The notes beneath the pieces are model-generated. The model made no database searches, was not told where the DNA came from, and saw only the letters and a program-made list of their open reading frames with translations. A stretch of 64,000 nt of DNA from Saprospiraceae bacterium. Lineage in GTDB: Bacteria > Bacteroidota > Bacteroidia > Chitinophagales > Saprospiraceae. Position numbers and translations under genes: made by a program. The DNA lies in contig JANQQI010000073.1 of NCBI GenBank assembly GCA_028285085.1, positions 18,005 to 82,004 of the forward strand, read 5' to 3'. Below are positions 10,501 through 18,417 of the stretch, piece by piece; position 1 is the stretch's first letter, and every line of letters starts with the position of its first letter.

Positions 10501-13500
10501 GTAACACTCAGCAATGGCGTTTCGCCTTACACTTATTTGTGGAGTAACGCTTCTAATGCAACCAGCCTCAGCAATTTGGCTCCGGGTAACTACAGCGTGA
10601 CGGTGACCGACGGTAATAACTGTACAGCTAGCCAAGATTTTACCATTACAGAACCTGCTGCGGTGACCGTGAGTGTAAATACAACCAATGAAACTAGCGC
10701 AGGCAGCAATGATGGAACAGCAACTGCCAACCCTGGTGGCGGAGGATCTTATACCTATTTATGGAACAATGGTGGGAACACCATGACCATCACGGGTTTA
10801 TCACCCGGAACGTACTGCGTTACCATTACAGATACGAATAATGGATGTACCGCTGAGAGCTGTGGAACCGTTAATGCTGGAAACGTCAATTGTAATTTTA
10901 CAATTGATGTGCTTACCAATGATGTGTCCTGTAATGGATCAAATGATGGTGCGGCCAGCGTTAACTTAAGCGATGGAGCATCGCCATACACTTACCTTTG
11001 GAGTACAGGTGCGAACAGTACTACTTTGAATAACCTGTCTGCGGGAAGCTACAGTGTGACCGTGACGGACAATGATGGCTGCACGGATAGCGAAAACTTT
11101 ACAATTTCGGAACCTACAGCCTTAACTGTTGGTACAAATGCGACAGCTGAAACTAGTGCTGGAGATAATGATGGAACAGCTACTGCAAATGCTTCTGGAG
11201 GAACGCTACCCTATACTTATTTGTGGAGTAATGGTGAGACTGCTGCTACTATTTCGAATTTATCTCCCGGTAACTATTGTGTCACCGTAACCGATAATAA
11301 TGGCTGTACGGCAGAAAGCTGTGTGGATGTTGCTCCCGGAGCAGGCAATAATTGCACCTTTACTATAAATGTCAACGAGCAAAATGTAACCTGTGCCGGG
11401 GAGAGTGATGGTAGTGCTTCGGTGGCTCTAGTCAATGGTACTGCACCGTATACCTACCAGTGGAGTACAGGAGCATCTACCAGTATACTGAATAGTCTAC
11501 CTGCGGGAAGCTACAGTGTGACGGTCACCGATGCTGCCGATTGTACGACGAATCAGAGTTTCACGATTTCTGAGCCGGCTGTGCTGGATGCTAATGTGAC
11601 GGCTACAACCGAAACAGGCACGGGAAGCAATGATGGTACCGCAAGTTCAAATCCTACGGGAGGAACGGCACCTTATATTTTTGATTGGAACAATGGAGCA
11701 ACGACAGCTTCCATTTCGAACTTAGCACCAGGGACCTACTGTGTGACGGTGACGGATGCTAATAATTGTACGGCAGAAAGCTGTGCAGTGGTTGATCCGG
11801 CGGGAACTTGCTCCTTTACGATTGAAGCAGAGATTACCCAAATCACCTGTACGGATGCTAATGACGGTAGTATTGAAATCACTTCAGCTACTGGTACTGC
11901 GCCTTACGAATATCTTTGGAGCACGGGAGCAATGACTTTGAGCATTTCCAATTTGAGTGAAGGAGCTTATACCGTGACGGTGACGGATGCGAATGATTGT
12001 GTCGGAACGGGTACTTACCAAATCATTAATCCGAATCCTCTACAAGTAGTTGTGACTACAACTGATGAGACGAGTGCAGGGAGTAACGATGGTACCGCCA
12101 GCGCAAATGTGAATGGAGGTACACCTGGCTTTACTTATTTGTGGGACACTGGCGCCACTACGGCTAGTATTATCAATTTGGGATCAGGAGAATATTGCGT
12201 GACGGTCACTGATAGTAATGGTTGTACCGCTACGGCTTGTAATAATGTATCGCCCGGTGATTGCGACTTCGATGTATCCAACGTCAGCCTGACCATTGTG
12301 AGTTGTAATGGCGGTTCTGATGGTGGTGCTAGTTTGACCTTAGTAGGCGGTACCGCACCGTTTGACTATGAGTGGAGCAACGGTAGTATGATGGAAAGCT
12401 TGACCAACGTATCCGCAGGAGCTTACAGCGCGACCGTAACGGATGATCTTGGTTGCACGGCCACCGTGAATTTATCTATCCCGCAACCTAATGCCATAAA
12501 TATCAATCCGATTGTCAATAATGAATCAAGTGCGGGAGCTAATGATGGTGCTATTAACCTCGTGGTGAGTGGTGGTACGCCAAGTTATGATTTTGCATGG
12601 AGCAACAGTGCGGACACCGAAGATATCTCTGATCTTTCGGCGGGAACTTATACGGTGACCATTACGGATCAAAATGATTGTTCTTTGGTGGAAACCATTA
12701 CCGTAGGTTTAGATAGTAATGATCCTTGTGACGACTTTGAATTAACGATCGATGCTTCTGATGTGACTTGTAATGGCGAAGAAGATGGAGTTGCCGTTGC
12801 TAATGTGAGTGGTGGTACACCACCTTTCGATTATGAATGGAATACAGGCGGTATGACTTCGACCTTGGCTGGTCTTGGTGCTGGCGTATACACGGTCACT
12901 GTGACGGACGCTAATGATTGTGAAGTCATTGGACAAGCGACGATCACCGAGCCCGATTTGATTGTACTGATGGTGACCTCGACGGATGAAACCGGAATTA
13001 ATACTAACGATGGTACCGCGAGTGCTAACGCAAGTGGTGGTACCGGTACGCTTACCTATGCTTGGAGCAACGGTGGTAATACGGCAAATATTTCCAATCT
13101 GCCACCCAACACCTATACCGTGACGGTGACCGATGATGCAGGTTGCTCAGTGACTGCTTCTACTACCGTTTTGCCATTCCTCGAATTTTGTGATGACTTC
13201 ACCGCCGAACTAGATGTAATAGGTATCTCTTGTGCCGGGGCTAACGATGCCAGCCTTGAAGTGCTCGCTGACGGTGGAACAGAGCCATATGTCTACGATT
13301 GGAGTATCGGAGCTGATGATGCAATGATTTCCAATCTGTCACCCGGAAACTATAGTGTAACGATTACGGATGCGAACGATTGTGAGTTGATCTTAACTTA
13401 TAACTTGACCGGTCCCGCTCCATTACAAGTAGAAGTTGTTGGCTTTGATGGAGTATGTGGTAGTCTGGGAGCTGCGCAAGCAATTGCATCGGGTGGAGTT

Positions 13501-14352
13501 ACACCTTTGAGCTACTTGTGGAGTAATGATATGACGGAGAGTGGTATTAATGGTTTAGAGGATGGTACATATTCAGTAACCATTACGGATGCTAACGGCT
13601 GTACGACCTCGGGTACCACTTCAGTGCAGTCAGATAATAATGTAGTAGATGTCAATATTGAAATTGAACCAATCAGCTGTAATGGAGACAGTGATGGCGC
13701 TATTGACCTGAGCGTAGTGAGCGGAACAGCACCGTTTACCTTTGATTGGGATAATGGGGCTACCACGGAAGATCTTGAAGATTTACCGAGTGGTGATTAC
13801 ACCATTATTGTTACCGATGCCGCAGGTTGTAATTATATTACAACGGTGGCTTTGGGTGAGCCGATGGCTTTGAGTGCTGATATTGAATCAACGCCAGCTT
13901 ACAATGGTAATGATGGCTCGGCTACGGTACAGGTTGAGGGTGGAACGACGCCTTATACTTATGCTTGGAACACTGGCGAACTAACTGCAACCATTACGGG
14001 GCTACCTTTGGGGATGTACTTTGTGACCGTCACGGATAACAATGGATGCGAAGTGTCCACTTCAGTTAGCATTGGCCTGACGAATACGGATGATATCGAT
14101 CATTTGACGGCTTTCAACTTATTCCCGAACCCAACCCAAGGGGAGTTGAATATTTCGGCTATCTTTACGCAGCACGAGAATCTGACGGTGCGCATTTACG
14201 ATGCTTTAGGGCAAGTACTACGCGAGCGAGCACTCGTTGGACGGGAAATCGAAGCCACATTTAATGTACACGATTTACCGGCCGGTACTTATTTCTTCAG
14301 TATGACTAATGCGACAGGCAGCTTGTTCCGCAAGTTCGTGCGGATTGAATAA
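7546..14352 (+). CDS. Giant secreted M43 metalloprotease with SprB-like repeats and T9SS type A tail
   Basis: The 2268-residue protein is predicted to be exported and then secreted by the type IX system. The ATG at 7546 opens a signal peptide ending in STHAQ; an upstream in-frame TTG at 7510 is less likely. A cytophagalysin-type (M43, pappalysin) protease domain spans about residues 70-355. Its zinc site is HETGHYLGLPH (H254, H258, H264; catalytic E255), and a Met-turn region YMDYVNDD follows. A CARDB-like segment (about 380-480) and a jelly-roll-like domain ending in FLDNINVT (about 490-650) come next. Twenty SprB-like repeats cover about residues 656-2180. The C-terminus is a type A sorting domain (FNLFPNPTQGELNIS, then FVRIE). 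The likely location is the cell surface or medium; the repeats suggest adhesion. The next gene starts three bases after the stop. Confidence 0.9.
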   Translation: MKLRTLRSLFCCAFMILGLLSTHAQHTESTERHLYRDHDHSRCGHQIKTLQRAAIDKGYAQRLARFKAAIPELARQELANDRSATIITVPVVVHVIHNGEAVGSGANLSDAQIQAQIDILNEDFSATNPNYGSTPSPWDQVAGNPEIQFCLAIIDPDGNATNGITRHNITVTGSSLNDDNIESDIKPMTWWDSNLYYNIWTLGIPGTTAGGGTTGYAYYPTNGAIGNSIDGSVVDYRWFGGPGFGQSGYKTLTHETGHYLGLPHTFDDESCTADDGIADTPNIESPTSSLNPSLNCGSSFPTGPTSCGNEHMYVNYMDYVNDDRCYTSFSAGQINVMRSVLNGTAGSLGYGSRLPLANNAVTVCSFFDDDAGISAINTPGTKLCDNSPITPEIVLQNFGTNALTTVTITYQINGDPPVNFVWVDNLATGETTVVTLAPFTPPAGTFTFNVYTQNPNGNTDGQPSNDGTSISVTLVTEENIPLVDDFENTQWNPTTEGLYVDDYDNDGTTWERTTLASGYGVGGASALFNNYSTNVNGTSDAIVTPVYDFESVSGATLTFDVAYAPYNGSFFDSLIVYASTDCGSTFNQVLYADGNTGLATASATTNMFTPSSSEWRTETIDLSAFDGMDNLTLAFVNKSGYGNRLFLDNINVTLPCSLTLTPVAGDVSCNGGCDGTASVSVGNGTGTLSYTWDANAGGGTSSTVTGLCAGTYTVTVSDAAGCSGTTSVTLTEPNAMTLSTSGTNETSVGANDGTATATAGGGTPPYIYAWSNSGSTATISNLAPGTYTVTVFDNNNCQTTGSVTIDAFDCGSYGISVSMQDVLCNGENTGSASVTVTDGTMPYTYAWSSGGSSSTESSLAAGSYTVTVTDANGCTADASFTITEPDALGLTFTVQDETNLGDNDGSITANVSGGTAGYTYAWDPAVGNVATIENLAPGTYCVTVTDANNCSISNCATVATGNCTFAIDVVENNVSCNGLNDGSASVTLSNGVSPYTYLWSNASNATSLSNLAPGNYSVTVTDGNNCTASQDFTITEPAAVTVSVNTTNETSAGSNDGTATANPGGGGSYTYLWNNGGNTMTITGLSPGTYCVTITDTNNGCTAESCGTVNAGNVNCNFTIDVLTNDVSCNGSNDGAASVNLSDGASPYTYLWSTGANSTTLNNLSAGSYSVTVTDNDGCTDSENFTISEPTALTVGTNATAETSAGDNDGTATANASGGTLPYTYLWSNGETAATISNLSPGNYCVTVTDNNGCTAESCVDVAPGAGNNCTFTINVNEQNVTCAGESDGSASVALVNGTAPYTYQWSTGASTSILNSLPAGSYSVTVTDAADCTTNQSFTISEPAVLDANVTATTETGTGSNDGTASSNPTGGTAPYIFDWNNGATTASISNLAPGTYCVTVTDANNCTAESCAVVDPAGTCSFTIEAEITQITCTDANDGSIEITSATGTAPYEYLWSTGAMTLSISNLSEGAYTVTVTDANDCVGTGTYQIINPNPLQVVVTTTDETSAGSNDGTASANVNGGTPGFTYLWDTGATTASIINLGSGEYCVTVTDSNGCTATACNNVSPGDCDFDVSNVSLTIVSCNGGSDGGASLTLVGGTAPFDYEWSNGSMMESLTNVSAGAYSATVTDDLGCTATVNLSIPQPNAININPIVNNESSAGANDGAINLVVSGGTPSYDFAWSNSADTEDISDLSAGTYTVTITDQNDCSLVETITVGLDSNDPCDDFELTIDASDVTCNGEEDGVAVANVSGGTPPFDYEWNTGGMTSTLAGLGAGVYTVTVTDANDCEVIGQATITEPDLIVLMVTSTDETGINTNDGTASANASGGTGTLTYAWSNGGNTANISNLPPNTYTVTVTDDAGCSVTASTTVLPFLEFCDDFTAELDVIGISCAGANDASLEVLADGGTEPYVYDWSIGADDAMISNLSPGNYSVTITDANDCELILTYNLTGPAPLQVEVVGFDGVCGSLGAAQAIASGGVTPLSYLWSNDMTESGINGLEDGTYSVTITDANGCTTSGTTSVQSDNNVVDVNIEIEPISCNGDSDGAIDLSVVSGTAPFTFDWDNGATTEDLEDLPSGDYTIIVTDAAGCNYITTVALGEPMALSADIESTPAYNGNDGSATVQVEGGTTPYTYAWNTGELTATITGLPLGMYFVTVTDNNGCEVSTSVSIGLTNTDDIDHLTAFNLFPNPTQGELNISAIFTQHENLTVRIYDALGQVLRERALVGREIEATFNVHDLPAGTYFFSMTNATGSLFRKFVRIE
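9511..14092 (+). repeat. Twenty SprB-like protein repeats arranged as ten A/B pairs
   Basis: The repeats are about 75 residues each, with the core pattern GGTxPYTYxWS, LxPGxYxVTVTDxNxC. They alternate between form A (starting near Cys, containing VSCNGxxDG, ending in EP) and form B (containing ETSAGSNDGTA, ending in CTAESC or a variant). The A+B period is about 450-465 bases; A-unit starts were placed near 9511, 9973, 10432, 10891, 11353, 11809, 12262, 12727, 13189 and 13639. The last pairs are more diverged. The copies differ at DNA level and are not recent exact duplications. Confidence 0.85.
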
Positions 14353-14355
14353 TTC

Positions 14356-15219
14356 TTGAAACTTAAGATTGCTGAATTGTTAGCCATTGGAAAATACAAT
14401 CAGCTCGAAGTCCTCAAAACTGTGGACTTCGGGCTGTATTTGGACGGCGGTCCATACGGAGAAATCCTCTTACCGCAACGCTATGTGCCCGAAGGAACCG
14501 AAGTCGGGCAGGAATTGGAAGTTTTTTTATACAATGATTCTGAAGATCGACTCATTGCCACCACGGAGCGGCCTTTGGCTACCGTTGGCGAGTTTGCTTT
14601 TCTCGAAGCCAAGGAGGTCGGGGAATACGGTGCGTTTTTGGAATGGGGGCTACCGAAAGATCTATTGGTGCCATTTCGGGAGCAAGCCCTGCGTATGCAG
14701 CGAGGGCAATCTTACCTCGTGTATGTTTATCTCGATGATTCAACCGATCGCATCGCGGCTTCCAGTCGCTGGAAGCGTTTTGTAGAGGAAAAAGATGAGG
14801 CCGGTGAATTACAAGTGGATGAGGAAGTAAGCATTTTTATTGCTGAACGCACCGACTTAGGCTATAAGGTGGTGATTAATCACCGTTTCCAAGGTATATT
14901 ATATCATAATCAAATATTCCAATCGATAGCAATTGGTGATCAACTGCCAGCCTACATTGATCAGGTGCGCGAGGATCAGCGCATCGATGTGCGTTTACAA
15001 CAAGTAGGCGTAGCGGGAATGAATGAGGCCGCTACAGAATTGCTAGCGCATCTTCAACTCCACGATGGCTATTTACCTTTGACGGACAAAAGTCCTCCCG
15101 AAGCCATTTACGCCCAATTGCAAATGAGTAAGAAAGCGTTCAAAAAAGCGGTTGGGAATCTATACAAACAGCGCCTGATTCAATTGGAAAAACAAGGCAT
15201 TCGTTTAGTAAAAGCGTAA
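14356..15219 (+). CDS. CvfB-like S1-domain RNA-binding protein
   Basis: The 287-residue protein matches the CvfB/YitL group: three S1-like OB folds followed by a winged-helix domain. The N-terminus shows the characteristic ELLAIGKYNQLEVLK, FGLYLDGGPYGEILLPQRYV and DRLIATTERPLA segments. A second S1-like unit (GEFAFLEAKEVGEYGAFLEWG) and a third (about residues 150-210) follow. The C-terminal part (LPLTDKSPPEAIYAQLQMSKKAFKKAVGNLYKQ) is the winged helix. The start is the TTG at 14356: the family-conserved N-terminus begins right there and no ATG exists before residue 115. It lies three bases after the giant protease stop, so translational coupling is likely. CvfB homologues affect expression of virulence and surface genes, but the target in this organism is unknown. 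Confidence 0.85.
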   Translation: MKLKIAELLAIGKYNQLEVLKTVDFGLYLDGGPYGEILLPQRYVPEGTEVGQELEVFLYNDSEDRLIATTERPLATVGEFAFLEAKEVGEYGAFLEWGLPKDLLVPFREQALRMQRGQSYLVYVYLDDSTDRIAASSRWKRFVEEKDEAGELQVDEEVSIFIAERTDLGYKVVINHRFQGILYHNQIFQSIAIGDQLPAYIDQVREDQRIDVRLQQVGVAGMNEAATELLAHLQLHDGYLPLTDKSPPEAIYAQLQMSKKAFKKAVGNLYKQRLIQLEKQGIRLVKA

Positions 15220-15238
15220 TAATAAATCAGTTCTTAAT

Positions 15239-15275
15239 AAAAAAAGGCATCTCCGACTAGCGGGATGCCTTTTTT
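15239..15275 (+). terminator. Intrinsic terminator, possibly bidirectional
   Basis: A run of A, the stem GGCATC/GATGCC (15246-15251 with 15264-15269) and a run of six T form a symmetrical hairpin. It lies 20 bases after the S1-protein stop. The A-run on the other side means it could also stop minus-strand transcripts from the anti-sigma-like gene that ends at 15388. Confidence 0.75.
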
Positions 15276-15387
15276 GATTTTCTCAAATTGCAATTCATTT
15301 CACAAAATCACAACCTGAATTGGTTAGTTAACAGAGGTGATATTCACTATGATGAGTTAGAAGAAATTGACGTTTTTTAAAATCTAT

Positions 15388-17169
15388 TTAAAACTGTAAA
15401 ATCTCTCTTAAATCCTCTTCTGATTCGATCTTTTGATCAATCAAATCCATGATAAAGGTATAGTCACCTTCCCGTTTTTCAATCTCTTTGAATTGCTCCG
15501 GGCGATAAACGGCCAGTTGATTCTTGTCGTTGACAATCCACATAAGATTATCCGAAGTACCATCGAAGCGAACATCCGCTTTGCTGGAGTTGTAGAATCG
15601 ACAGAAGGTGTTCTTATTGCGATCTACCAAAAAGGCTGTATTATCTTGGTAGTGTTGCTTACTTTGATTTTCTACGAGTAGACCTTTGAGATTGTACACG
15701 AATGGCGGTAATGGGCGATCACAGTTCCAAATGCCCAGGCTACTCACCTGAAAACGATTAATAATCTTCTGATTGACCATTAAAACGGTCGCTTCTTTAT
15801 CCAAACCACGCTCGCGATAACTGGCAATTTTATCTTGGTACTCTTTTTCGATCATAGCACGCTCTGAAGCAATACGATCTGCCAGGAGTTGTTTTTGATC
15901 TTTCAATCGCTCTTCGCGAGCCGCCATCTCCACTTCGTAGGCTGCCATTTGAGTATTGAACTCATCCAGTGCCGCTTGATAATCATCACCCATTAGCACC
16001 GGGTTAACAACAACTTTGACTTGATTGTCACCATCGATTAGTGTTAACTCATAATCGCGGTTGTTAATGGGCCGCAATTGCATGTCTTCCCATTCGATTT
16101 GACTGACCAAAGCTTCGTTGAAGTCTGTATTGCCCGGAGCAACTTGCCAGATCGTATTATTATACTGCTGGCGCAATTGATTAAGCGCTTGCTGCTCTTC
16201 TTGGACGCTACGCTCCAGATTATCAGCATCTCTGCCCACGAGATATTCGTCGCCGGAGAAATCAAAATTAAAGGAAAAGTCACTGCCGTTTGCCTTCACC
16301 GGACGTACTGGTGTTTGGGGGCGTGGTAATGAGCTTTCAATTGTAGCTAATTCTCTGCGTTCTTTAGAATCAATATCCGCCAGAGCTATTCGATATTCAA
16401 TATCTTCGGGAGGAACTGGATTGCCATCGGGATCAAAGATTAGACTTTCGTCGGGAATAGCCTCGATCTGATCTTTCCCTTCGTAAACCCAATTGCGTTT
16501 TTCCTGATCTAATTGATAAATATTGAAGCTAGGAATTGCAGCGCGGTTGTTAGCTGGTACGCGAATCTCAGAAATCAATTCTACATCCAATTTCTTATCG
16601 GGCGCAATGCCGAGACGTTTCCCATCTTGCTCGGCGTATACTTCAAGCATCCCCGCAGATTCGAGATAGTAGCGCTGTCCTGCAGAATCGTATTCCATCG
16701 GGATACCCGACAAAAAGAAGTCGATATAATCGTGGAACTCACGGTATTTGATATCTACTTCACCACTGACGGCGGCACCAGTCTCATCCACAAAGGCAGC
16801 GGGTGGAATCACCACGCGCGAGCCATTTTCATGCTCATAAACACCACCCTGATCGGCATTGATGGTTTTTGAGACAAAGGTTTTTTGAATGTTTTCAAAA
16901 GGTGGATTGACGTAGGGCTGGCTAGCCAAAAACTCCTCCGTTGTCATCCCGGGGGCTTCAACGGCAAGTGAAAAATACATGACTACACCAATGAGGGCAG
17001 CCGCTACCGCGCCAGCGATGTAGTACAATCCTCTCGGGCCGGCAGGTTTAGGTGCAGGGGATTGACCGGGCAATTGCTCAAGTAGAGCGCCAAAGTCTTT
17101 ATGCTTGGCGATCTGACTGTCGCTGAGAGGTTTAGGATTGAGGTTAATATTGTAATTTTTATTTTCCAT
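15388..17169 (-). CDS. Large single-pass membrane protein downstream of an ECF sigma factor (putative anti-sigma/regulator)
   Basis: The 593-residue protein has a cytoplasmic N-terminus of about 45 residues, one transmembrane helix (YYIAGAVAAALIGVVMYFSL, about 49-68) and a large extracytoplasmic region. Residues about 105-205 form a ZU5-like beta domain (GSRVVIPPAAFVDETG, VDIKYREFHDYIDFFLSGIP). Residues about 400-470 form a charged, probably coiled-coil stretch rich in E, K, R and A (EMAAREERLKDQKQLLADRI). The gene starts 39 bases after the ECF sigma stop on the same strand. That position, and the membrane-crossing topology with a short cytosolic tail, suggest it regulates the sigma factor. 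However, no zinc-finger or FecR-type anti-sigma domain is seen, so this role is an inference. Confidence 0.7.
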   Translation of the reverse strand: MENKNYNINLNPKPLSDSQIAKHKDFGALLEQLPGQSPAPKPAGPRGLYYIAGAVAAALIGVVMYFSLAVEAPGMTTEEFLASQPYVNPPFENIQKTFVSKTINADQGGVYEHENGSRVVIPPAAFVDETGAAVSGEVDIKYREFHDYIDFFLSGIPMEYDSAGQRYYLESAGMLEVYAEQDGKRLGIAPDKKLDVELISEIRVPANNRAAIPSFNIYQLDQEKRNWVYEGKDQIEAIPDESLIFDPDGNPVPPEDIEYRIALADIDSKERRELATIESSLPRPQTPVRPVKANGSDFSFNFDFSGDEYLVGRDADNLERSVQEEQQALNQLRQQYNNTIWQVAPGNTDFNEALVSQIEWEDMQLRPINNRDYELTLIDGDNQVKVVVNPVLMGDDYQAALDEFNTQMAAYEVEMAAREERLKDQKQLLADRIASERAMIEKEYQDKIASYRERGLDKEATVLMVNQKIINRFQVSSLGIWNCDRPLPPFVYNLKGLLVENQSKQHYQDNTAFLVDRNKNTFCRFYNSSKADVRFDGTSDNLMWIVNDKNQLAVYRPEQFKEIEKREGDYTFIMDLIDQKIESEEDLREILQF

Positions 17170-17208
17170 ATCTTTTGGTTTAGAGTAGTGAGCTAATGAG
17201 AAAGTTAA

Positions 17209-17856
17209 TTATAACTCAGGAGCCCGACCTCCTTCCGTATTGATGCGGTGAATATTTTTTTTAAGTCTTTCCAGAATGCGATACGTCTTTACTTTGGCAT
17301 TGCTTTCGGTAATATCAAGGATAGCTGCGATTTCTTTAAAAGGTCTTTGCTCGAAAAAGCGTAGTTCGATTAATTGAATATCATCCGGCTTCAGTTGATC
17401 CAAGGCTTGGAGCATGGTCTGCTGATGATAATCGTTATGTTGTTCTTCTACTTCGTCAATTAAATCATTCAATTGGGTACTTTCGAGGCTAACTACTCGT
17501 CGTTTTTGCGTCTTGCGATAGTGCTGCACGACTTCATTGGAAGCGATACGATACAGCCAAGCCGAGAAAGGCACACCTTTGAATTGGTAAGTCGACAACT
17601 TCTGGATCGCTTTCAGGAAAACCTGCGAACACAAATCAGCAGTCAGACTCTCGTCGTTGGTACGTCGATATATGAATTGAAAAATAGGGGTAAAGTAACG
17701 ATCGTATAATGGGCGGAAATGCACTGGATTCTCCTGAGCAGCCCGAATTTCGGTCCACTCTTCCTGCATGGATGCCTGGGAAACTGTCTTTTTTGGCGAA
17801 TCCATCGATATGTCGTTTTTTACAAGGGTACGATTTATTTGTAAATTCGAAAACAT
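17209..17856 (-). CDS. ECF-type RNA polymerase sigma factor
   Basis: The 215-residue protein directs RNA polymerase to a dedicated set of promoters. Region 2 is visible at about residues 45-125 (LYDRYFTPIFQFIYRRTNDE, then the -10-binding helix FSAWLYRIASNEVVQHYRKT). Region 4 follows at about 150-205 (LKPDDIQLIELRFFEQRPFK, then the helix-turn-helix EIAAILDITESNAKVKTYRI). The start at 17856 is an ATG; a second possible ATG is 17 codons in (MDSPKK). The N-terminal extension of about 40 residues is longer than in the shortest ECF factors. It heads a two-gene operon with the membrane protein at 15388. Its regulon cannot be seen from this window. Confidence 0.9.
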   Translation of the reverse strand: MFSNLQINRTLVKNDISMDSPKKTVSQASMQEEWTEIRAAQENPVHFRPLYDRYFTPIFQFIYRRTNDESLTADLCSQVFLKAIQKLSTYQFKGVPFSAWLYRIASNEVVQHYRKTQKRRVVSLESTQLNDLIDEVEEQHNDYHQQTMLQALDQLKPDDIQLIELRFFEQRPFKEIAAILDITESNAKVKTYRILERLKKNIHRINTEGGRAPEL

Positions 17857-18417
17857 CTCTGGTTGTTTTTTTAACTCATGTTTAAGTTCAGTTCGAATTT
17901 GCTGCTAAAGAGATTATCAACTTGACTTTAGCGACATCATTACTCATCTAGTGTGAAAAGTGCAGGATAGACGCGGTTGTTGGGTGAAAAGCTGATAAGA
18001 ATTAAACATGGTCTCGATGATAAAATTGCATTGAAATGCCCTTTCGAAAATTATCACCCACAGCCAGAAGCGAGTTGTCCTGACTGTGGTGATAATGCTA
18101 TTAGCTAATCGCCATAAAGACCGTTTCAAATGCATAATGCAGCGGCACCTAAAAAGATACAGTCTGGACAAAAAAAAATCAGATTCTTTGGCAAATTTTA
18201 TGATTTAGCCCTGTTCTGAGCGAATTTCTTCCGTTGAGCACGTTTTTTACGACTAAAAATTAGCGTCCTACGGGCTTTTAATTCCAATAAAATCATCCAC
18301 TGACCGATGCGCTATCGTATATGTGTGGGAAAAGACAATCTACTTGTGCGGCAAAGGTTATTTTAGCCCAAAAAGCTCAAAGGCTTTATTTGACGATTTA
18401 AAAAGTATTTGGCAATA
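17857..18417. other. 561-base divergent intergenic region
   Basis: This lies between the ECF sigma gene (minus) and the Omp85-like gene (plus). No protein gene is supported: a 75-residue minus-strand frame at 17944-18171 has no recognisable content. One perfect 7-base inverted repeat (GCTAAAG at 17904-17910, CTTTAGC at 17936-17942) lies 48 bases upstream of the sigma start and could be a regulatory site. No clear TAnnTTTG promoter was found. Confidence 0.4.

Noticed and set aside
10402..13766. Several minus-strand open frames inside the SprB-like repeats
   Set aside because: They recur with the repeat period and are antisense shadows of the Thr/Gly/Asn-rich coding strand.
17944..18171. 75-residue minus-strand open frame between the sigma factor and the Omp85-like gene
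   Set aside because: No recognisable content or initiation context was found, and its composition resembles translated non-coding DNA.
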